Shown: positions 15,558-24,603 of the stretch, piece after piece | How the letters are laid out: the number at the start of each line of letters is the position of its first letter | How positions within the stretch are numbered: the stretch's first letter is position 1 | Assembly (NCBI GenBank): GCA_019636215.1 | Contig: JAHBXZ010000002.1 | Location: 393,352 to 457,351 of the forward strand | Length of the DNA stretch: 64,000 bases | Direction: 5' to 3' | Origin: Planctomycetota bacterium | Lineage (GTDB): Bacteria > Planctomycetota > UBA8742 > UBA2392 | Made by a program: the position numbers and the translations under genes | Notes under the pieces: generated by a model | The model's database searches: none | What the model was told of the DNA's origin: nothing | The model's input: only the letters and a program-made list of their open reading frames with translations

Positions 15558-16826
15558 ATGCCATTGATCGCCTGCCTGCTTTTGTCTGTTTTTCTTGGGG
15601 CGCACCTGCCTGCACAGGCCGGCAGTTCCGAAGCGGACAGAGCTCTGGAGGAAAAGGATCTCGCGGCAAGTTTGGGGGGTGCAGTCATCCGTAATGCCGA
15701 TGAGGCCCGTGCGCTTCCCGCCGATGTCGTTGCCGTGGGATCACTGAGCAAGCTTGATGACGGCGTTCTGCTGGAACTCAAGAAGCGCGCCGGGTTGAAA
15801 ACGCTTTACATCTCCGTCTGGGTGGGCGCCGACGAGTGGATGACTGACGCAAGCATGGACACTCTGGCAGGGTTCTCGGCACTGGAAACACTGCACTTGA
15901 TCAACCAGCCCCGCGTTACCGGCCTGGGTCTGGCAAAGTTGGCCAAGCTCAAGAGTCTGCGCAGGCTGCTTACGTCAAGCTGCGGCGTGGTGATTGCAAC
16001 ACACCTGGCAGCATTCAAGAAGCACGGCTTGATCGAGTTGTCTTTGCAGGCGGGCCCGTCTTCGGCGCTGTGGGACACACTTGCCACCATGCCTGAACTG
16101 AAGCGAGTGGATTTGGCCGCAAGGCCGGAATCTGCCGATACCCCTTTCAAAGGCATCGACAAGTGCAAGAAGCTGGAGCACCTGGGACTGACCAACACCA
16201 GCCTTAAGGCCGCCCAGCTGGATCCGATTACGAAGCTCAAGACTCTCAAGTCGCTCCATCTGGGCGAACGTGCCTTGATGGAGTGGACAGACGAGGTTCT
16301 TGCACAGTTGGGCAAGTGCAAGCTGCTGGAAGGCCTGAAGCTGCATGCCCAGGCGATTCTCTGCTCTCTCACGGCAAAGGGCTTTGAGAAACTGCATGCA
16401 CTCACTGCGCTTCGAGTACTGAACATCGAGTGGGATTTCAACAAGGCCATGACCCGCCCGATGCTGACTGCCTGGCTGGCAAACCTGCCGGAACTGATGG
16501 AGTTGAGGCTGAGCTATTGCACGGGCCTGGACCTGGATGTGGCCAAATCACTGCCAAATCCCGGCAAATTGCAGACCTACGCGTTCATGTGCACCGACAT
16601 TTCCAACACGGCTTTCACGGAGACGCTGGCCGCCTTGACCGGCCTGCAATGGCTGTCCGTGCACAGCAGTTCACTCACCGACGACGTTGCCATAGACGCT
16701 CTGCTGGCAGCACCAGATAGCCTCAAGTTCGTAGAGATCTACGACAGCAGCAAGAATCTGGTCAATGTTCCGTTGCGCGTGAACGAACAGCGCGAGGGCC
16801 TCAAGGTCGTCGTGAACTCGCGTTAG
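15558..16826 (+). CDS. Exported leucine-rich-repeat-like protein
   Basis: A predicted 422-residue protein. The ATG at 15558 has AGGAGA at ideal spacing and begins a signal peptide (LIACLLLSVFLGAHLPAQA), whereas the open frame extends further upstream without signal. The body holds irregular leucine-rich units of about 25 residues (LKTLYISVW, LETLHLINQPRVTGLGLAKL, LEHLGLTNTSLKAAQL, LKSLHLGERAL, LMELRLSYCTGLDL, LQWLSVHSSSL), so it should fold as a solenoid. Such proteins usually bind other proteins. Its stop codon overlaps the end of the convergent MFS gene by 4 bp. Confidence 0.75.
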   Translation: MPLIACLLLSVFLGAHLPAQAGSSEADRALEEKDLAASLGGAVIRNADEARALPADVVAVGSLSKLDDGVLLELKKRAGLKTLYISVWVGADEWMTDASMDTLAGFSALETLHLINQPRVTGLGLAKLAKLKSLRRLLTSSCGVVIATHLAAFKKHGLIELSLQAGPSSALWDTLATMPELKRVDLAARPESADTPFKGIDKCKKLEHLGLTNTSLKAAQLDPITKLKTLKSLHLGERALMEWTDEVLAQLGKCKLLEGLKLHAQAILCSLTAKGFEKLHALTALRVLNIEWDFNKAMTRPMLTAWLANLPELMELRLSYCTGLDLDVAKSLPNPGKLQTYAFMCTDISNTAFTETLAALTGLQWLSVHSSSLTDDVAIDALLAAPDSLKFVEIYDSSKNLVNVPLRVNEQREGLKVVVNSR

Positions 16827-18304
16827 CTGGTCATGGAGTATGCACCGGACTGCGCCGACTGCCCCTTGAGACGGCGGTCCAGGACTGTCATCACCAGGCC
16901 CGCCGCAAAAAACAGGCACATCGCCAGGCCGAAGATGGGCAGAGGCTGGTCCGGAAACACGCGCATCAGCACGAACGCTATCGGAAAGCCGACGCTCGCC
17001 CGCACTCCAACCAGGGCGGCATGCGTGGACGTGTACGGCAATGGATTGCCTCCCCGTGCAAAAGCCACCGGGCCCAGGCTCCACACAAAGTGGATCAGCG
17101 CCATGGCCACGCCAAACAACGTAAACGCCGCATACACGCAGCCAATGGCGGCGTCACGGTCATGCTTTGCAACCAGCGCGGTCACCCCCAGCAGCGCGGG
17201 GTAGAAAACGAGCAGCCAGAAGGGCACGCGCGTAACCACCGTAACGCGGCGCTTACTGGCGAAGCGCGCGATCAGCGGCACTGCGATCATATGCATCACC
17301 TGCACCAGCACCACCGTGGCCAGGGAGAAGTCCTTGTAGCTGGCTTGCAGCGTGTTCTTGAAAAACAGTGGCACCACGGCAGCAGTCATCATAAAGGCCG
17401 TGCCGTACAGAAAGAAACCAAACTCATAGGTGCGGAAATCGCGGTCACGACGCAGCAGCTCACTGGCCTGGCGCCAAGCACGCGCGAAACGCTGGGTGAG
17501 CGGCGGTACCGCGTTGTCATCCGGGTGGCCGGGCCGGTAGCGCAGGCGGATGCGCCAGAACCACAGCATGCCGATGAAACCGATTACCGCCGCAGCCGGG
17601 TACACGTATGCGTAGTTGCGGGCATCACCGTCAGTGTGAATCGAAATGCCGGCCCCGTCAAAATGCAGGCCATCCAGCATGACACCGGCCACCAGTGCTC
17701 CTGCCATTGTGGCGATTTCGGCCACAATGCTGACATACATGAAGACTTTGCCGCGTCGCTGTGGTGTCAGGTTGGCACCCCACACATGGTTCAAACCCGG
17801 GGCAATGCCTGAACAAACGATCGACTGAAACACCACCAGCGCCACGAACAGAAACGGGTTGATGAACAGTGCCACTGTCATCAGCACCAAGCGGCCGAAC
17901 ACTGCCACAAACAGCCAGTAGTTGCGGTGCTTGCGAACCCTGCCGCCACTGGACCACACCATGGCAAAAGCCATCAGGATGCTGGGCAGCATCTGCATCA
18001 AAGTGCTGATCAGTTCTTCCCAGCGCTCAAACCCGATCCCCATGCCCTTGATCGCCACGTAGGTGCTCATGCTGGCAAGGCCGTTGTGCAGGCCTTCAAA
18101 CCAGGACCCGGCCATGCCAAAGGCAAGCGTGCGCTTCTCAACGGCCTTGGAAAGCGGCAGGCGGCCGGCTCCCAGGACACTGGTCGGCTCGCGCTCTGGC
18201 TGCTGGTTTGACGGTGGCGGCAGCACCGCCAGGTCGCCCAATGTTACCTGGTGCCGTTCACTGGGCGGCGGTGGCTTAAGCGGCGAAAGAATCGGGGACT
18301 GCAT
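16823..18304 (-). CDS. Major facilitator superfamily transporter
   Basis: A 493-residue inner-membrane protein. A Pro-rich cytoplasmic N-terminus of about 55 residues precedes a series of hydrophobic segments compatible with 10-12 transmembrane helices. After the second helix comes SSGGRVRKHRNYW, similar to the cytoplasmic loop of MFS proteins, and NLTPQRRGKVFMY resembles the loop between helices 4 and 5. A basic central loop (RRDRDFRTYEFG) splits the two halves. The substrate cannot be read from the sequence. The gene is convergent with the leucine-rich protein gene and is the only transporter in its neighbourhood. Confidence 0.8.
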   Translation of the reverse strand: MQSPILSPLKPPPPSERHQVTLGDLAVLPPPSNQQPEREPTSVLGAGRLPLSKAVEKRTLAFGMAGSWFEGLHNGLASMSTYVAIKGMGIGFERWEELISTLMQMLPSILMAFAMVWSSGGRVRKHRNYWLFVAVFGRLVLMTVALFINPFLFVALVVFQSIVCSGIAPGLNHVWGANLTPQRRGKVFMYVSIVAEIATMAGALVAGVMLDGLHFDGAGISIHTDGDARNYAYVYPAAAVIGFIGMLWFWRIRLRYRPGHPDDNAVPPLTQRFARAWRQASELLRRDRDFRTYEFGFFLYGTAFMMTAAVVPLFFKNTLQASYKDFSLATVVLVQVMHMIAVPLIARFASKRRVTVVTRVPFWLLVFYPALLGVTALVAKHDRDAAIGCVYAAFTLFGVAMALIHFVWSLGPVAFARGGNPLPYTSTHAALVGVRASVGFPIAFVLMRVFPDQPLPIFGLAMCLFFAAGLVMTVLDRRLKGQSAQSGAYSMTS

Positions 18305-18388
18305 GGCTTTGTCGCGGCCGGGGCCGGTGATCCGGTGACCGCGTCCTAAGGACGGCGCGAACGTTAGATGTTCGCACCCAAAAGAAAA

Positions 18389-18411
18389 GGGCGGCGCTCA
18401 ATGCGCCGCCC
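18389..18411 (-). terminator. Intrinsic terminator of efp
   Basis: Nine-base arms GGGCGGCGC and GCGCCGCCC surround a 5-nt loop. On the minus strand the hairpin is followed by TTTTCTTTT, the classic form. Confidence 0.88.
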
Positions 18412-18432
18412 GAAGTGGACTGCTCGATGGCG

Positions 18433-18996
18433 CTAGTCGTTGACTCGTTCCGTGAACTCACCAGTGCGTGTGTCGATGCGAACTTTGTCACCGATGTTGA
18501 TGTGGTTCGGCACCTTGACTTCAAGGCCGGTTTCCAGCTTTGCCGGCTTAGTCACGTTCTGCACCGTGTTGCCGCGAACTCCGGGCTCGGTGTATTCGAC
18601 CTTCAGCACCACGGCCGGCGGAAGTTCGATCGACACCACGTCGCCCTCATAGAAGAAGACGTTGCACTCGTCGTTCTCTCGCAGGTACATCGCAGCGTCA
18701 CCCACGACCTCGGCGCTGATCTCAGGCTGCTCGTAGGTTTCGTTGTCCATGAAGACGTAGCTGTCGCCCTGCTTGTACAGGTACGACATCTTTCTGTTGT
18801 CCAGGTACACGTCCTCGAACTTGTCTTCGGGGCTGACGCGCCGCTGGCTGCCCACGCCCGTTACGATGTCCTTGAACTTGATCTGCACAATGCCGCGCCA
18901 GTTGCCGGGTGTGATGTGCTGGAAATCGGTGATGCGCACGAGCTTGTTGTCGATCTTTACGATCTTGCCCTTGCGCAGGTCAGTGGCCTTGAGCAC
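18433..18996 (-). CDS. efp: Elongation factor P
   Basis: A 187-residue protein with the three beta-barrel domains of EF-P, which relieves ribosomes stalled at polyproline. The start is a GTG at 18996 with GGAG upstream. Domain I starts LKATDLRKGKIVKIDNKL; the end carries GLEVKVPNHINIGDKVRIDTRTGEF, the EF-P C-terminal signature. The loop that reaches the peptidyl-transferase centre reads PGNWRG (residues 30-35): the position equivalent to the modified Lys34 of E. coli is Asn, with an Arg two residues later. This is odd for an EF-P, although such variants are known, and suggests it is unmodified or modified differently. Confidence 0.95.
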   Translation of the reverse strand: MLKATDLRKGKIVKIDNKLVRITDFQHITPGNWRGIVQIKFKDIVTGVGSQRRVSPEDKFEDVYLDNRKMSYLYKQGDSYVFMDNETYEQPEISAEVVGDAAMYLRENDECNVFFYEGDVVSIELPPAVVLKVEYTEPGVRGNTVQNVTKPAKLETGLEVKVPNHINIGDKVRIDTRTGEFTERVND

Positions 18997-19023
18997 GCGT
19001 TGTCTCCGTCAGAAAGCGGGCTA

Positions 19024-19052
19024 GAAATAGCCACACGGACCGGGCCTGTCAA
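19024..19052 (-). promoter_or_regulatory. Sigma-70-like promoter of efp
   Basis: On the minus strand there is an exact TTGACA (19047-19052), a 17-bp spacer, and TATTTC (19024-19029) as a weak -10. The transcript would start about 20 bases before the efp start codon. Confidence 0.5.
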
Positions 19053-19121
19053 CGAGGGGAACGGCAGTCACACCAGTTGGCCAGCCTGCTTTGCTCTTTG
19101 TAGACTGGTGGTGGAGACCGC

Positions 19122-19364
19122 ATGCCGCCAACACCTACACAGCCGGATTTCACCAAACTGAGTGTTCCTGATCGTATCAAGCTGATCGGAAACATCTGGG
19201 ATAGCATCGTGGAACAGGCCGTTCCTGTGAGACTTACAGCCGCCCAGGCCAAGGAACTGCGCCGCCGTGAGCTTGAAGCACAGGCCGACCCCGACGCCGA
19301 AAAGACCAGCGATGAAGTGGACCGCATCGCGGCCAAGCATCTTGCCCGCGGACGCCGCAAGTGA
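19122..19364 (+). CDS. Addiction-module antitoxin component (TIGR02574-like)
   Basis: An 80-residue acidic and basic helical protein. The segment LSVPDRIKLIGNIWDSI is the hallmark of the putative addiction-module component family (TIGR02574), usually the antitoxin paired with a ParE/RelE-type toxin. A Shine-Dalgarno-like GGTGGAGA precedes the ATG. It overlaps the next gene by 4 bp (GTGA), the usual arrangement for co-translated antitoxin and toxin. The C-terminal part (DEVDRIAAKHLARGRRK) would be the toxin-wrapping tail. Confidence 0.85.
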   Translation: MPPTPTQPDFTKLSVPDRIKLIGNIWDSIVEQAVPVRLTAAQAKELRRRELEAQADPDAEKTSDEVDRIAAKHLARGRRK

Positions 19365-19660
19365 AAGTCGTCTATCGCGACGCTGCCGCCCGCGAATACC
19401 TGGACGCTCTCGATTGGTACGAAGAACGCCAGCCAGGCCTGGGGCAGGCGTTCCGGCGGGCCGTAAGGCAGGCGGAAAGACGCCTGTCTGAGTTTCCGGA
19501 ATCCGCCCCATACGTTGATCGCGACTTCCGGGGCTGCTTGATCCGGCGATTCCCGTACCAGCTCGTGTACCGCGTTGAGGATGACGTGATCCGCGTCTAT
19601 GCCGTCTTTCATTGCGCCCAGGACCCCGACCAATTGCGCTCGCAACTGGAAGGCCAATAG
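19361..19660 (+). CDS. ParE/RelE-type toxin
   Basis: A 99-residue protein of the RelE/ParE superfamily. The GTG start overlaps the stop of the antitoxin gene. Typical elements are VVYRDAAAREYLDALDWYE in the first helix, RRLSEFPESAPYV, then the strands RGCLIRRFPYQLVYRV and VIRVYAVFH. The sequence does not decide whether it acts on gyrase (ParE) or on mRNA (RelE); the basic surface strand and the partner family fit the ParE-like group often called plasmid stabilisation protein. It ends 14 bp before ridA. Confidence 0.88.
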   Translation: MKVVYRDAAAREYLDALDWYEERQPGLGQAFRRAVRQAERRLSEFPESAPYVDRDFRGCLIRRFPYQLVYRVEDDVIRVYAVFHCAQDPDQLRSQLEGQ

Positions 19661-19674
19661 GCCAAGGAGCCTGC

Positions 19675-20052
19675 ATGATCGTTTCCACCGACAAGGCACC
19701 AAGCTTTCCCACGATTCTCAGCCAGGCCAGGCGTGTGGGCAATCTGCTGTTCACTTGTGGCACTGTGCCAATGAGGCCCGGCAGCCGGGATCTGGCGGCG
19801 CCAGACATTGAAACCCAGACCCGGGTGTCGCTGGAAAACCTCGGGCATATCCTGCGCGCTGGCGGCGCCGATTTCAGCACATGCATCAAGGTCACCGTCT
19901 ACCTGACCGCCATGCGCGACTACAGCGCCATGAACGCCGTCTACAAGCAGTTCTTCAAGCAACCCATGCCGGCGCGCACCTGCGTGGGCGTCAAAGAGCT
20001 GGCCTTGCCGGGCATGAAGGTCGAAATAGAGGCCGTGGCGGAGATTCCCTAG
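19675..20052 (+). CDS. ridA: RidA family enamine/imine deaminase
   Basis: A 125-residue protein of the RidA (YjgF/YER057c/UK114) family, which hydrolyses reactive 2-aminoacrylate-type enamines. The start is the ATG at 19675, preceded by AAGGAG. The family pattern is complete: GNLLFTCGTVPM, IETQTRVSLENLGHIL, VTVYLTAMRDYSAMNAVY and, near the end, PARTCVGVKELALPGMKVE with the conserved active-site arginine at about residue 104. It follows the toxin-antitoxin pair closely and may be co-transcribed with it by position rather than function. Confidence 0.92.
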   Translation: MIVSTDKAPSFPTILSQARRVGNLLFTCGTVPMRPGSRDLAAPDIETQTRVSLENLGHILRAGGADFSTCIKVTVYLTAMRDYSAMNAVYKQFFKQPMPARTCVGVKELALPGMKVEIEAVAEIP

Positions 20053-20115
20053 CTTGGCAATTGGCCGGCACGGTCGCTATTGTCCCGACGTTCTGACTGT
20101 GCACCGGAGACAACC

Positions 20116-21516
20116 ATGACTGAATACCGCACTGAAAAAGACTCCATGGGTGAAATGCAGGTGCCCAAGGACGCGCTTTGGGGCGCCAGCACAGCCCGCG
20201 CTGTTGGCAACTTTCCGGTCTCCGGCCAGACCGGCGCGACCTTGCCTGACCTGATCAAGGCCTATGGCTACCTCAAGAAGGCCTGCGCCCTGGCCAACCG
20301 AGACGTCAAAGCCCTGGACGCCAAAGTTGCCGAGGCCATCAGCAAGGCCGCCGACGAAGTGATCGCCGGCAAACACAACCGCGAGTTCGTGGTCGACGTG
20401 TTTCAGGCCGGGGCTGGCACCAGCATCAACATGAACGCCAACGAAGTGCTGGCGACCCGCGGCATGCAGATTGATCCCTCGGTCAAAATCAACCCTAACG
20501 ACCACGTCAACTACGGCCAATCCACCAACGACACCTTCCCCACAGTGCTGCACTTGAGCGCGCTGCTGGCCTTTCCGCGGCTGGATACCGGCTTGAAAGC
20601 CGTGCAGGACGCCTGTGAAGCCAAAGGACGCGAGTGGGCGCGGGTCATCAAGTCCGGCCGCACGCACTTGCAGGATGCTGTGCCGATCACACTGGGCCAG
20701 GAGTTCATGAGCTGGCGCAACTGCATCCGCCACGTGCGCCAGAACTTGAAAGAGGCCGCCGACAAGTTGCTCGAACTCGCGCTTGGCGGCAGCGCCATTG
20801 GCAGCGGCCTGAACACCGCCGACGGCTATCGCCCCGTGGCCTACAAGTACCTGCGCGACCTGACCGGCCTTGCGGTGCGCGAGCCCGAGGACCCCTTTGA
20901 GGCCGTGAACTCGCGCTGGGCGTTCAACAACTTCAGCGCGGCAATTCGTACCATGGCCGTGGAACTCACCCGCATCACCAACGACATCAGGCTGCTCAGC
21001 TGCGGCCCGACCACCGGCCTTGACGAGTTCCGCCTGAAACCCGTGCAGCCGGGCAGCAGCATCATGCCGGGCAAGATCAACCCCAGTAACCCCGAGTGCA
21101 TGAACCAGTTGCTGTATCAGGTTCTGGGCAACGACCACACCGTGATGCTGTGCGCCATGGGCGGCCAGCTCGATCTCAACGTGATGATGCCCACGATGGC
21201 CTGCACCACCCTTTGGAGCATGAACTGGCTGGCGAGCTTCCTGCCCAAGTTCGCCGAGGACAGCGTAGCCGGCTGCACGCTCAACGCCGAGCGCTGCCAG
21301 CAATACCTGGAAACCAGCCAGGCCCTGGTGACCGTGCTGAACCCGATCATCGGCTACGCGGCCAGCGCCAAGATCGCCAAGGAAACCCTGACCACAGGCA
21401 AGACGCCCAAGCAATTGATCAAGGAACACGGAATTTTGACGCCCGAGCAGGAGAAGAAGTACTACGACATCGATTACCTGACCAAGCGATATCCGCAGGC
21501 GGGATTTGACGCATGA
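20116..21516 (+). CDS. Aspartate ammonia-lyase-like enzyme (class II fumarase/aspartase superfamily)
   Basis: A 466-residue enzyme starting at the ATG after GGAGA. The superfamily signature GSSIMPGKINP is intact, as are GRTHLQDAVPITLGQEF and QSTNDTFPT. GAGTSINMNANEV and GGQLDLNVMMP match aspartases better than fumarases (which read GSGTQSNMN and GNFELNVF), so deamination of aspartate to fumarate and ammonia is the likelier reaction. A fumarate hydratase role cannot be excluded, and the SIMPGK loop is shared by both. The stop overlaps the lipA start by 4 bp (ATGA), so the two are probably one operon. Confidence 0.75.
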   Translation: MTEYRTEKDSMGEMQVPKDALWGASTARAVGNFPVSGQTGATLPDLIKAYGYLKKACALANRDVKALDAKVAEAISKAADEVIAGKHNREFVVDVFQAGAGTSINMNANEVLATRGMQIDPSVKINPNDHVNYGQSTNDTFPTVLHLSALLAFPRLDTGLKAVQDACEAKGREWARVIKSGRTHLQDAVPITLGQEFMSWRNCIRHVRQNLKEAADKLLELALGGSAIGSGLNTADGYRPVAYKYLRDLTGLAVREPEDPFEAVNSRWAFNNFSAAIRTMAVELTRITNDIRLLSCGPTTGLDEFRLKPVQPGSSIMPGKINPSNPECMNQLLYQVLGNDHTVMLCAMGGQLDLNVMMPTMACTTLWSMNWLASFLPKFAEDSVAGCTLNAERCQQYLETSQALVTVLNPIIGYAASAKIAKETLTTGKTPKQLIKEHGILTPEQEKKYYDIDYLTKRYPQAGFDA

Positions 21517-22382
21517 CAGCTGCTTCCCGACGACTCCCGCCCTGGCTGAAGCGCCCGCTGCCCCGCAGCGTGGGCCAGAAGCCCGTCGACCAGCTGCTTG
21601 ACCAGCAGCGCCTGGTGACCGTGTGTGAAGAAGCCAACTGCCCCAACAAGGCCCAGTGCTTCACCCACGGCACAGCGACATTCATGATCCTGGGGGACAC
21701 CTGCACACGCGCCTGCCGCTTTTGCAGCGTCAAGTTCGGCAGACCGCCTGCGCCCCCTGACCCGCACGAGCCCGACCGGTTGCTGTATGCCGCAAGAACC
21801 ATGCAGCTCAGCCATGTGGTGATAACCAGCGTCGACCGCGACGACCTGGCCGATGGCGGCAGCTGCCACTGGGCAGCCGTGGTTCGCGCCCTTCGTGTGG
21901 GCTTGCCAGACGCGACAGTCGAAGTGCTTACACCGGACTTCCAGGGGCAGACTGCACAGGTGGATGCCGTACTTGAAGCCGATCCGCAGATCTTCAACCA
22001 CAATATGGAAGTTGTGGAGTCACTGTTTCGATCTATTCAGCCACAGAAGAACTACCGCCGCAGCCTTGAGGTACTCCGGCATGCCAAACACCGACGGCCT
22101 CAGATCACTACCAAAAGCGGGCTCATGGTCGGCCTGGGCGAATCCCGGCAGGAGCTGACCTCAATCATGCACGACCTCAAGGCAGCCAATGTGGACATGC
22201 TTACCGTAGGCCAGTACCTGAAGCCCGAATCCGGCCTCGCAGAAGTCGTGCGGTATCTGCCGCCCGAAGAGTTCGCTGAAATCAAGGCAGAGGCCCTCGA
22301 CATCGGGTTTCGCAAAGTGGCAGCCGGGCCTTTTGTGCGATCCAGCTACAATGCCAAAGAGCAGTTTATCGGCAGCGCATGA
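21513..22382 (+). CDS. lipA: Lipoyl synthase
   Basis: A 289-residue radical SAM enzyme that inserts two sulfurs into octanoyl groups on lipoyl domains. Both iron-sulfur clusters can be read: the auxiliary cluster in CEEANCPNKAQC (Cys38, 43, 49) and the radical SAM cluster in CTRACRFC (Cys64, 68, 71). HVVITSVDRDDLADGG and TTKSGLMVGLGE are further family signatures, and the end has the conserved RSSYNAKEQF with its serine. It overlaps the aspartase-like gene upstream. lipB is not in the window. Confidence 0.95.
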   Translation: MTAASRRLPPWLKRPLPRSVGQKPVDQLLDQQRLVTVCEEANCPNKAQCFTHGTATFMILGDTCTRACRFCSVKFGRPPAPPDPHEPDRLLYAARTMQLSHVVITSVDRDDLADGGSCHWAAVVRALRVGLPDATVEVLTPDFQGQTAQVDAVLEADPQIFNHNMEVVESLFRSIQPQKNYRRSLEVLRHAKHRRPQITTKSGLMVGLGESRQELTSIMHDLKAANVDMLTVGQYLKPESGLAEVVRYLPPEEFAEIKAEALDIGFRKVAAGPFVRSSYNAKEQFIGSA

Positions 22383-22448
22383 CAGGCAGGTTGAAGCCCA
22401 CGGCGCTATACTTTCAGCTGCGCCACAGCGCAAAGACGAGGCAAGGGA

Positions 22449-22868
22449 ATGGCAGACCGCCCCATCAGGGTTCTGGTAGCCAAGGCCGGGCTGGACGGCC
22501 ATGACCGCGGCGCCAAAGTCGTGGCGGCATGCCTGCGTGATGCGGGCATGGAAGTCATTTACACCGGGCTGCGCAACACGCCGGAAATGATCGTGGCGGC
22601 GGCCCTGCAGGAAGATGTGGACGCTATCGGCCTTAGTTCTCTTTCCGGGGCGCACAACACGCTGTTTGCGCGCGTCCTTGAACTGCTTCACCAGAAGGGT
22701 GCCACTTCGATTCTGGTGTTCGGCGGGGGAGTGATTCCGGAATCCGACGCAAAAAATCTGAATCATCTTGGGGTGGGCCGGTTGTTTGGACCCGGCACAG
22801 ACACACATGAGATTGTCCAGTACCTGAACAGCGAGATACCGAAACGCCGCACAACCTCGGAGGTCTGA
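22449..22868 (+). CDS. Cobalamin-binding domain protein, methylmalonyl-CoA mutase small-domain type
   Basis: A 139-residue stand-alone B12-binding domain. The cobalt-ligand motif DxHxxG is DGHDRG (Asp16, His18, Gly21), followed by [20 protein letters not shown], then GLSSLSG and [11 protein letters not shown], the usual methylmalonyl-CoA mutase C-terminal domain signatures. It would form a mutase with a separate catalytic subunit, as in archaeal and some bacterial enzymes, or serve a related acyl-CoA mutase. No catalytic subunit gene is in the window. AAGGGA precedes the ATG. sppA starts 1 bp after its stop. Confidence 0.9.
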   Translation: MADRPIRVLVAKAGLDGHDRGAKVVAACLRDAGMEVIYTGLRNTPEMIVAAALQEDVDAIGLSSLSGAHNTLFARVLELLHQKGATSILVFGGGVIPESDAKNLNHLGVGRLFGPGTDTHEIVQYLNSEIPKRRTTSEV

Positions 22869-22869
22869 C

Positions 22870-24051
22870 ATGCACGACACCCCCATGGGAAACAACCCGC
22901 CGCAGGCGATTCCGCCGCAGTACGGCATGCTGCCGCCGCCCGCACCGGGGCTGCCGGGCCCCCGGCCGCAGATGCAAAGCCAGTTCGTCCGGCCCCGTGG
23001 CCGCACAGGCCTTTGGCGCACCTTCGGGCTGATCGTGTTCATTGGCGTGATCGGCTTCAACCTGCTGCTGTTTGTGGGCGCATTCGGCGCACTTGGCGTG
23101 CTGGGCGGGGGCAAGCAGGATCCGCACGGCGTGCACGAATTCGCCCGTGAAAGCGGCGATGGCGGGCGCAAGATCGCCGTGATCCCGATTGATGGCGTGA
23201 TTCTGGAAGGTGGGTCGGGCGGCCTGTTCGGTGGCGGCATCAACCCTGTCGCGCTGGTGGAAGACGGCCTTAAACGCGCCGCCAGCGACGAGAAGGTCGC
23301 CGCGGTAATCCTGCAGGTCAACAGCCCCGGCGGCGGCGTCACGGCAAGCGACTACATCTACGATGCGATCAAGCGCTTCAAGAAGGACAGCGGAAAACCG
23401 GTGGTCGTTTTCATGAAAGACCTGGCCGCCAGTGGCGGATACTACGTTTCTGCCCCGGCCGACCACATTGTGGCCAGCCCCACAACCCTTACCGGCAGCA
23501 TCGGCGTGATCATCCAGGGATTCAACTTTCATGGCACGCTGACCGAAATCGCCAAAGGCCAGGACGCGACCGTCAAGGCCGGCGGCAACAAGGCCATGGG
23601 TAGCATGTTTGCCGACCCTGCCGGCGATGATTATCGCGACGGTCGCAAGCTGTTGCAGGACCTTGCCGATGAAATGCACGGCCGGTTCAAAGGCATCGTA
23701 AAAGAAGGCCGCGGCAGCAAGCTCAAGGCTGATTGGGAGACTTACGCCGACGGCCGTATCGTCAGCGCGCAGACCGCCAAGAATGTGGGCCTGATTGACG
23801 AGATCGGCTACTTTGCTGACGCCCGGCGCAAGGCCGAAGAGCTTGCCGGTACCTCTGACGCCACGGTGGTCGAGTACGGGCGCCAGATGGGACTGGCCGC
23901 CCTGCTGGGCATGGCCGCGGATGACCCGAAGCTGGCCGCAGAAGCAGCCGAAAAGGCCGCCCCTGCACTGGCTGCGGCGGGCCTGGCAGCCAAAGTGGAA
24001 GAAGCTCTGCGGCTCTACCCCGGCAAGCCGATGGCAATCTGGGTGCCGTAA
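22870..24051 (+). CDS. sppA: Signal peptide peptidase SppA-type serine protease (S49)
   Basis: A 393-residue membrane-anchored protease thought to clear signal peptides. A Pro-rich cytoplasmic tail (residues 1-48) precedes one transmembrane helix (GLIVFIGVIGFNLLLFVGAF). The protease domain holds QVNSPGGGV, the nucleophile serine in AASGGYYVSAPAD, and GSIGVI; the general-base lysine is likely in VKAGGNKAMGS. The length fits the short, single-domain form as in Bacillus. The start ATG overlaps GGAGG closely after the preceding gene, so the pair is probably one operon. Confidence 0.9.
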   Translation: MHDTPMGNNPPQAIPPQYGMLPPPAPGLPGPRPQMQSQFVRPRGRTGLWRTFGLIVFIGVIGFNLLLFVGAFGALGVLGGGKQDPHGVHEFARESGDGGRKIAVIPIDGVILEGGSGGLFGGGINPVALVEDGLKRAASDEKVAAVILQVNSPGGGVTASDYIYDAIKRFKKDSGKPVVVFMKDLAASGGYYVSAPADHIVASPTTLTGSIGVIIQGFNFHGTLTEIAKGQDATVKAGGNKAMGSMFADPAGDDYRDGRKLLQDLADEMHGRFKGIVKEGRGSKLKADWETYADGRIVSAQTAKNVGLIDEIGYFADARRKAEELAGTSDATVVEYGRQMGLAALLGMAADDPKLAAEAAEKAAPALAAAGLAAKVEEALRLYPGKPMAIWVP

Positions 24052-24156
24052 GAGACCTTCAGTAGTTCAGGGTCAGGGGCTGATTGCAGTCGAGATCTAC
24101 AATTCTCGATGCTCAGCCATTGACCTTGTAACTTTTTTCTTAGGCACCAAACTAAA

Positions 24157-24603
24157 CTAGTCCTTGAAGACCGCCACAACGTCCTGAGGCGTGGCTGCAT
24201 CCAGGATCGCCTTGCGCTTTTCCTCCATGCGCAACACGTGCATGACGGCGGCCAGCACCCGTAGATAGGTGTTCTGGTCGTTGTCGGGTGCAGCGATCGT
24301 GACAATAATGCGCACCGGCTGGCCATCCAGGCTGTCGTAGTCAATGCCGCGCTGGCTGCGGGCCAGGCCCAGCGTGAACGACTTGACGCTGGCCAGTTTC
24401 GCGTGCGGTACCGCAATTGTCAGGCCCACGCCTGTGGACATGATCTCTTCGCGATCAAGAATGGCTTTCTTCAGCGCCTCAACATCGGTAACGCCGGACG
24501 CCTTGCCAAGGTCCTCAACAATCTCGACCAGGGCTTCGCGCTTGCTGGTGGCCTTCAGGTTCATGATGACGCGCTCTGGGCGCAGCATCCCGTGGATGTC
24601 CAT
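24157..24603 (-). CDS. PTS fructose/nitrogen-type EIIA domain protein
   Basis: A 148-residue single EIIA domain of the fructose/mannitol class. The phosphorylation histidine is H67 in TIAVPHAKL. The rest follows the family (KREALVEIVEDLG, AILDREEIMSTGVG). With no EIIB or EIIC neighbour it more likely belongs to a regulatory phosphorelay (PtsN-like) than to sugar import. Its neighbours are unrelated. Confidence 0.88.
   Translation of the reverse strand: MDIHGMLRPERVIMNLKATSKREALVEIVEDLGKASGVTDVEALKKAILDREEIMSTGVGLTIAVPHAKLASVKSFTLGLARSQRGIDYDSLDGQPVRIIVTIAAPDNDQNTYLRVLAAVMHVLRMEEKRKAILDAATPQDVVAVFKD

Noticed and set aside
19460..19486. Hairpin (GGCAGGCG and CGCCTGTC) resembling the 3677-3695 repeat, inside the toxin gene
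   Set aside because: It lies in a region encoding residues conserved in the toxin family (RQAERRLSEFP), so the similarity to the repeat is most likely chance.
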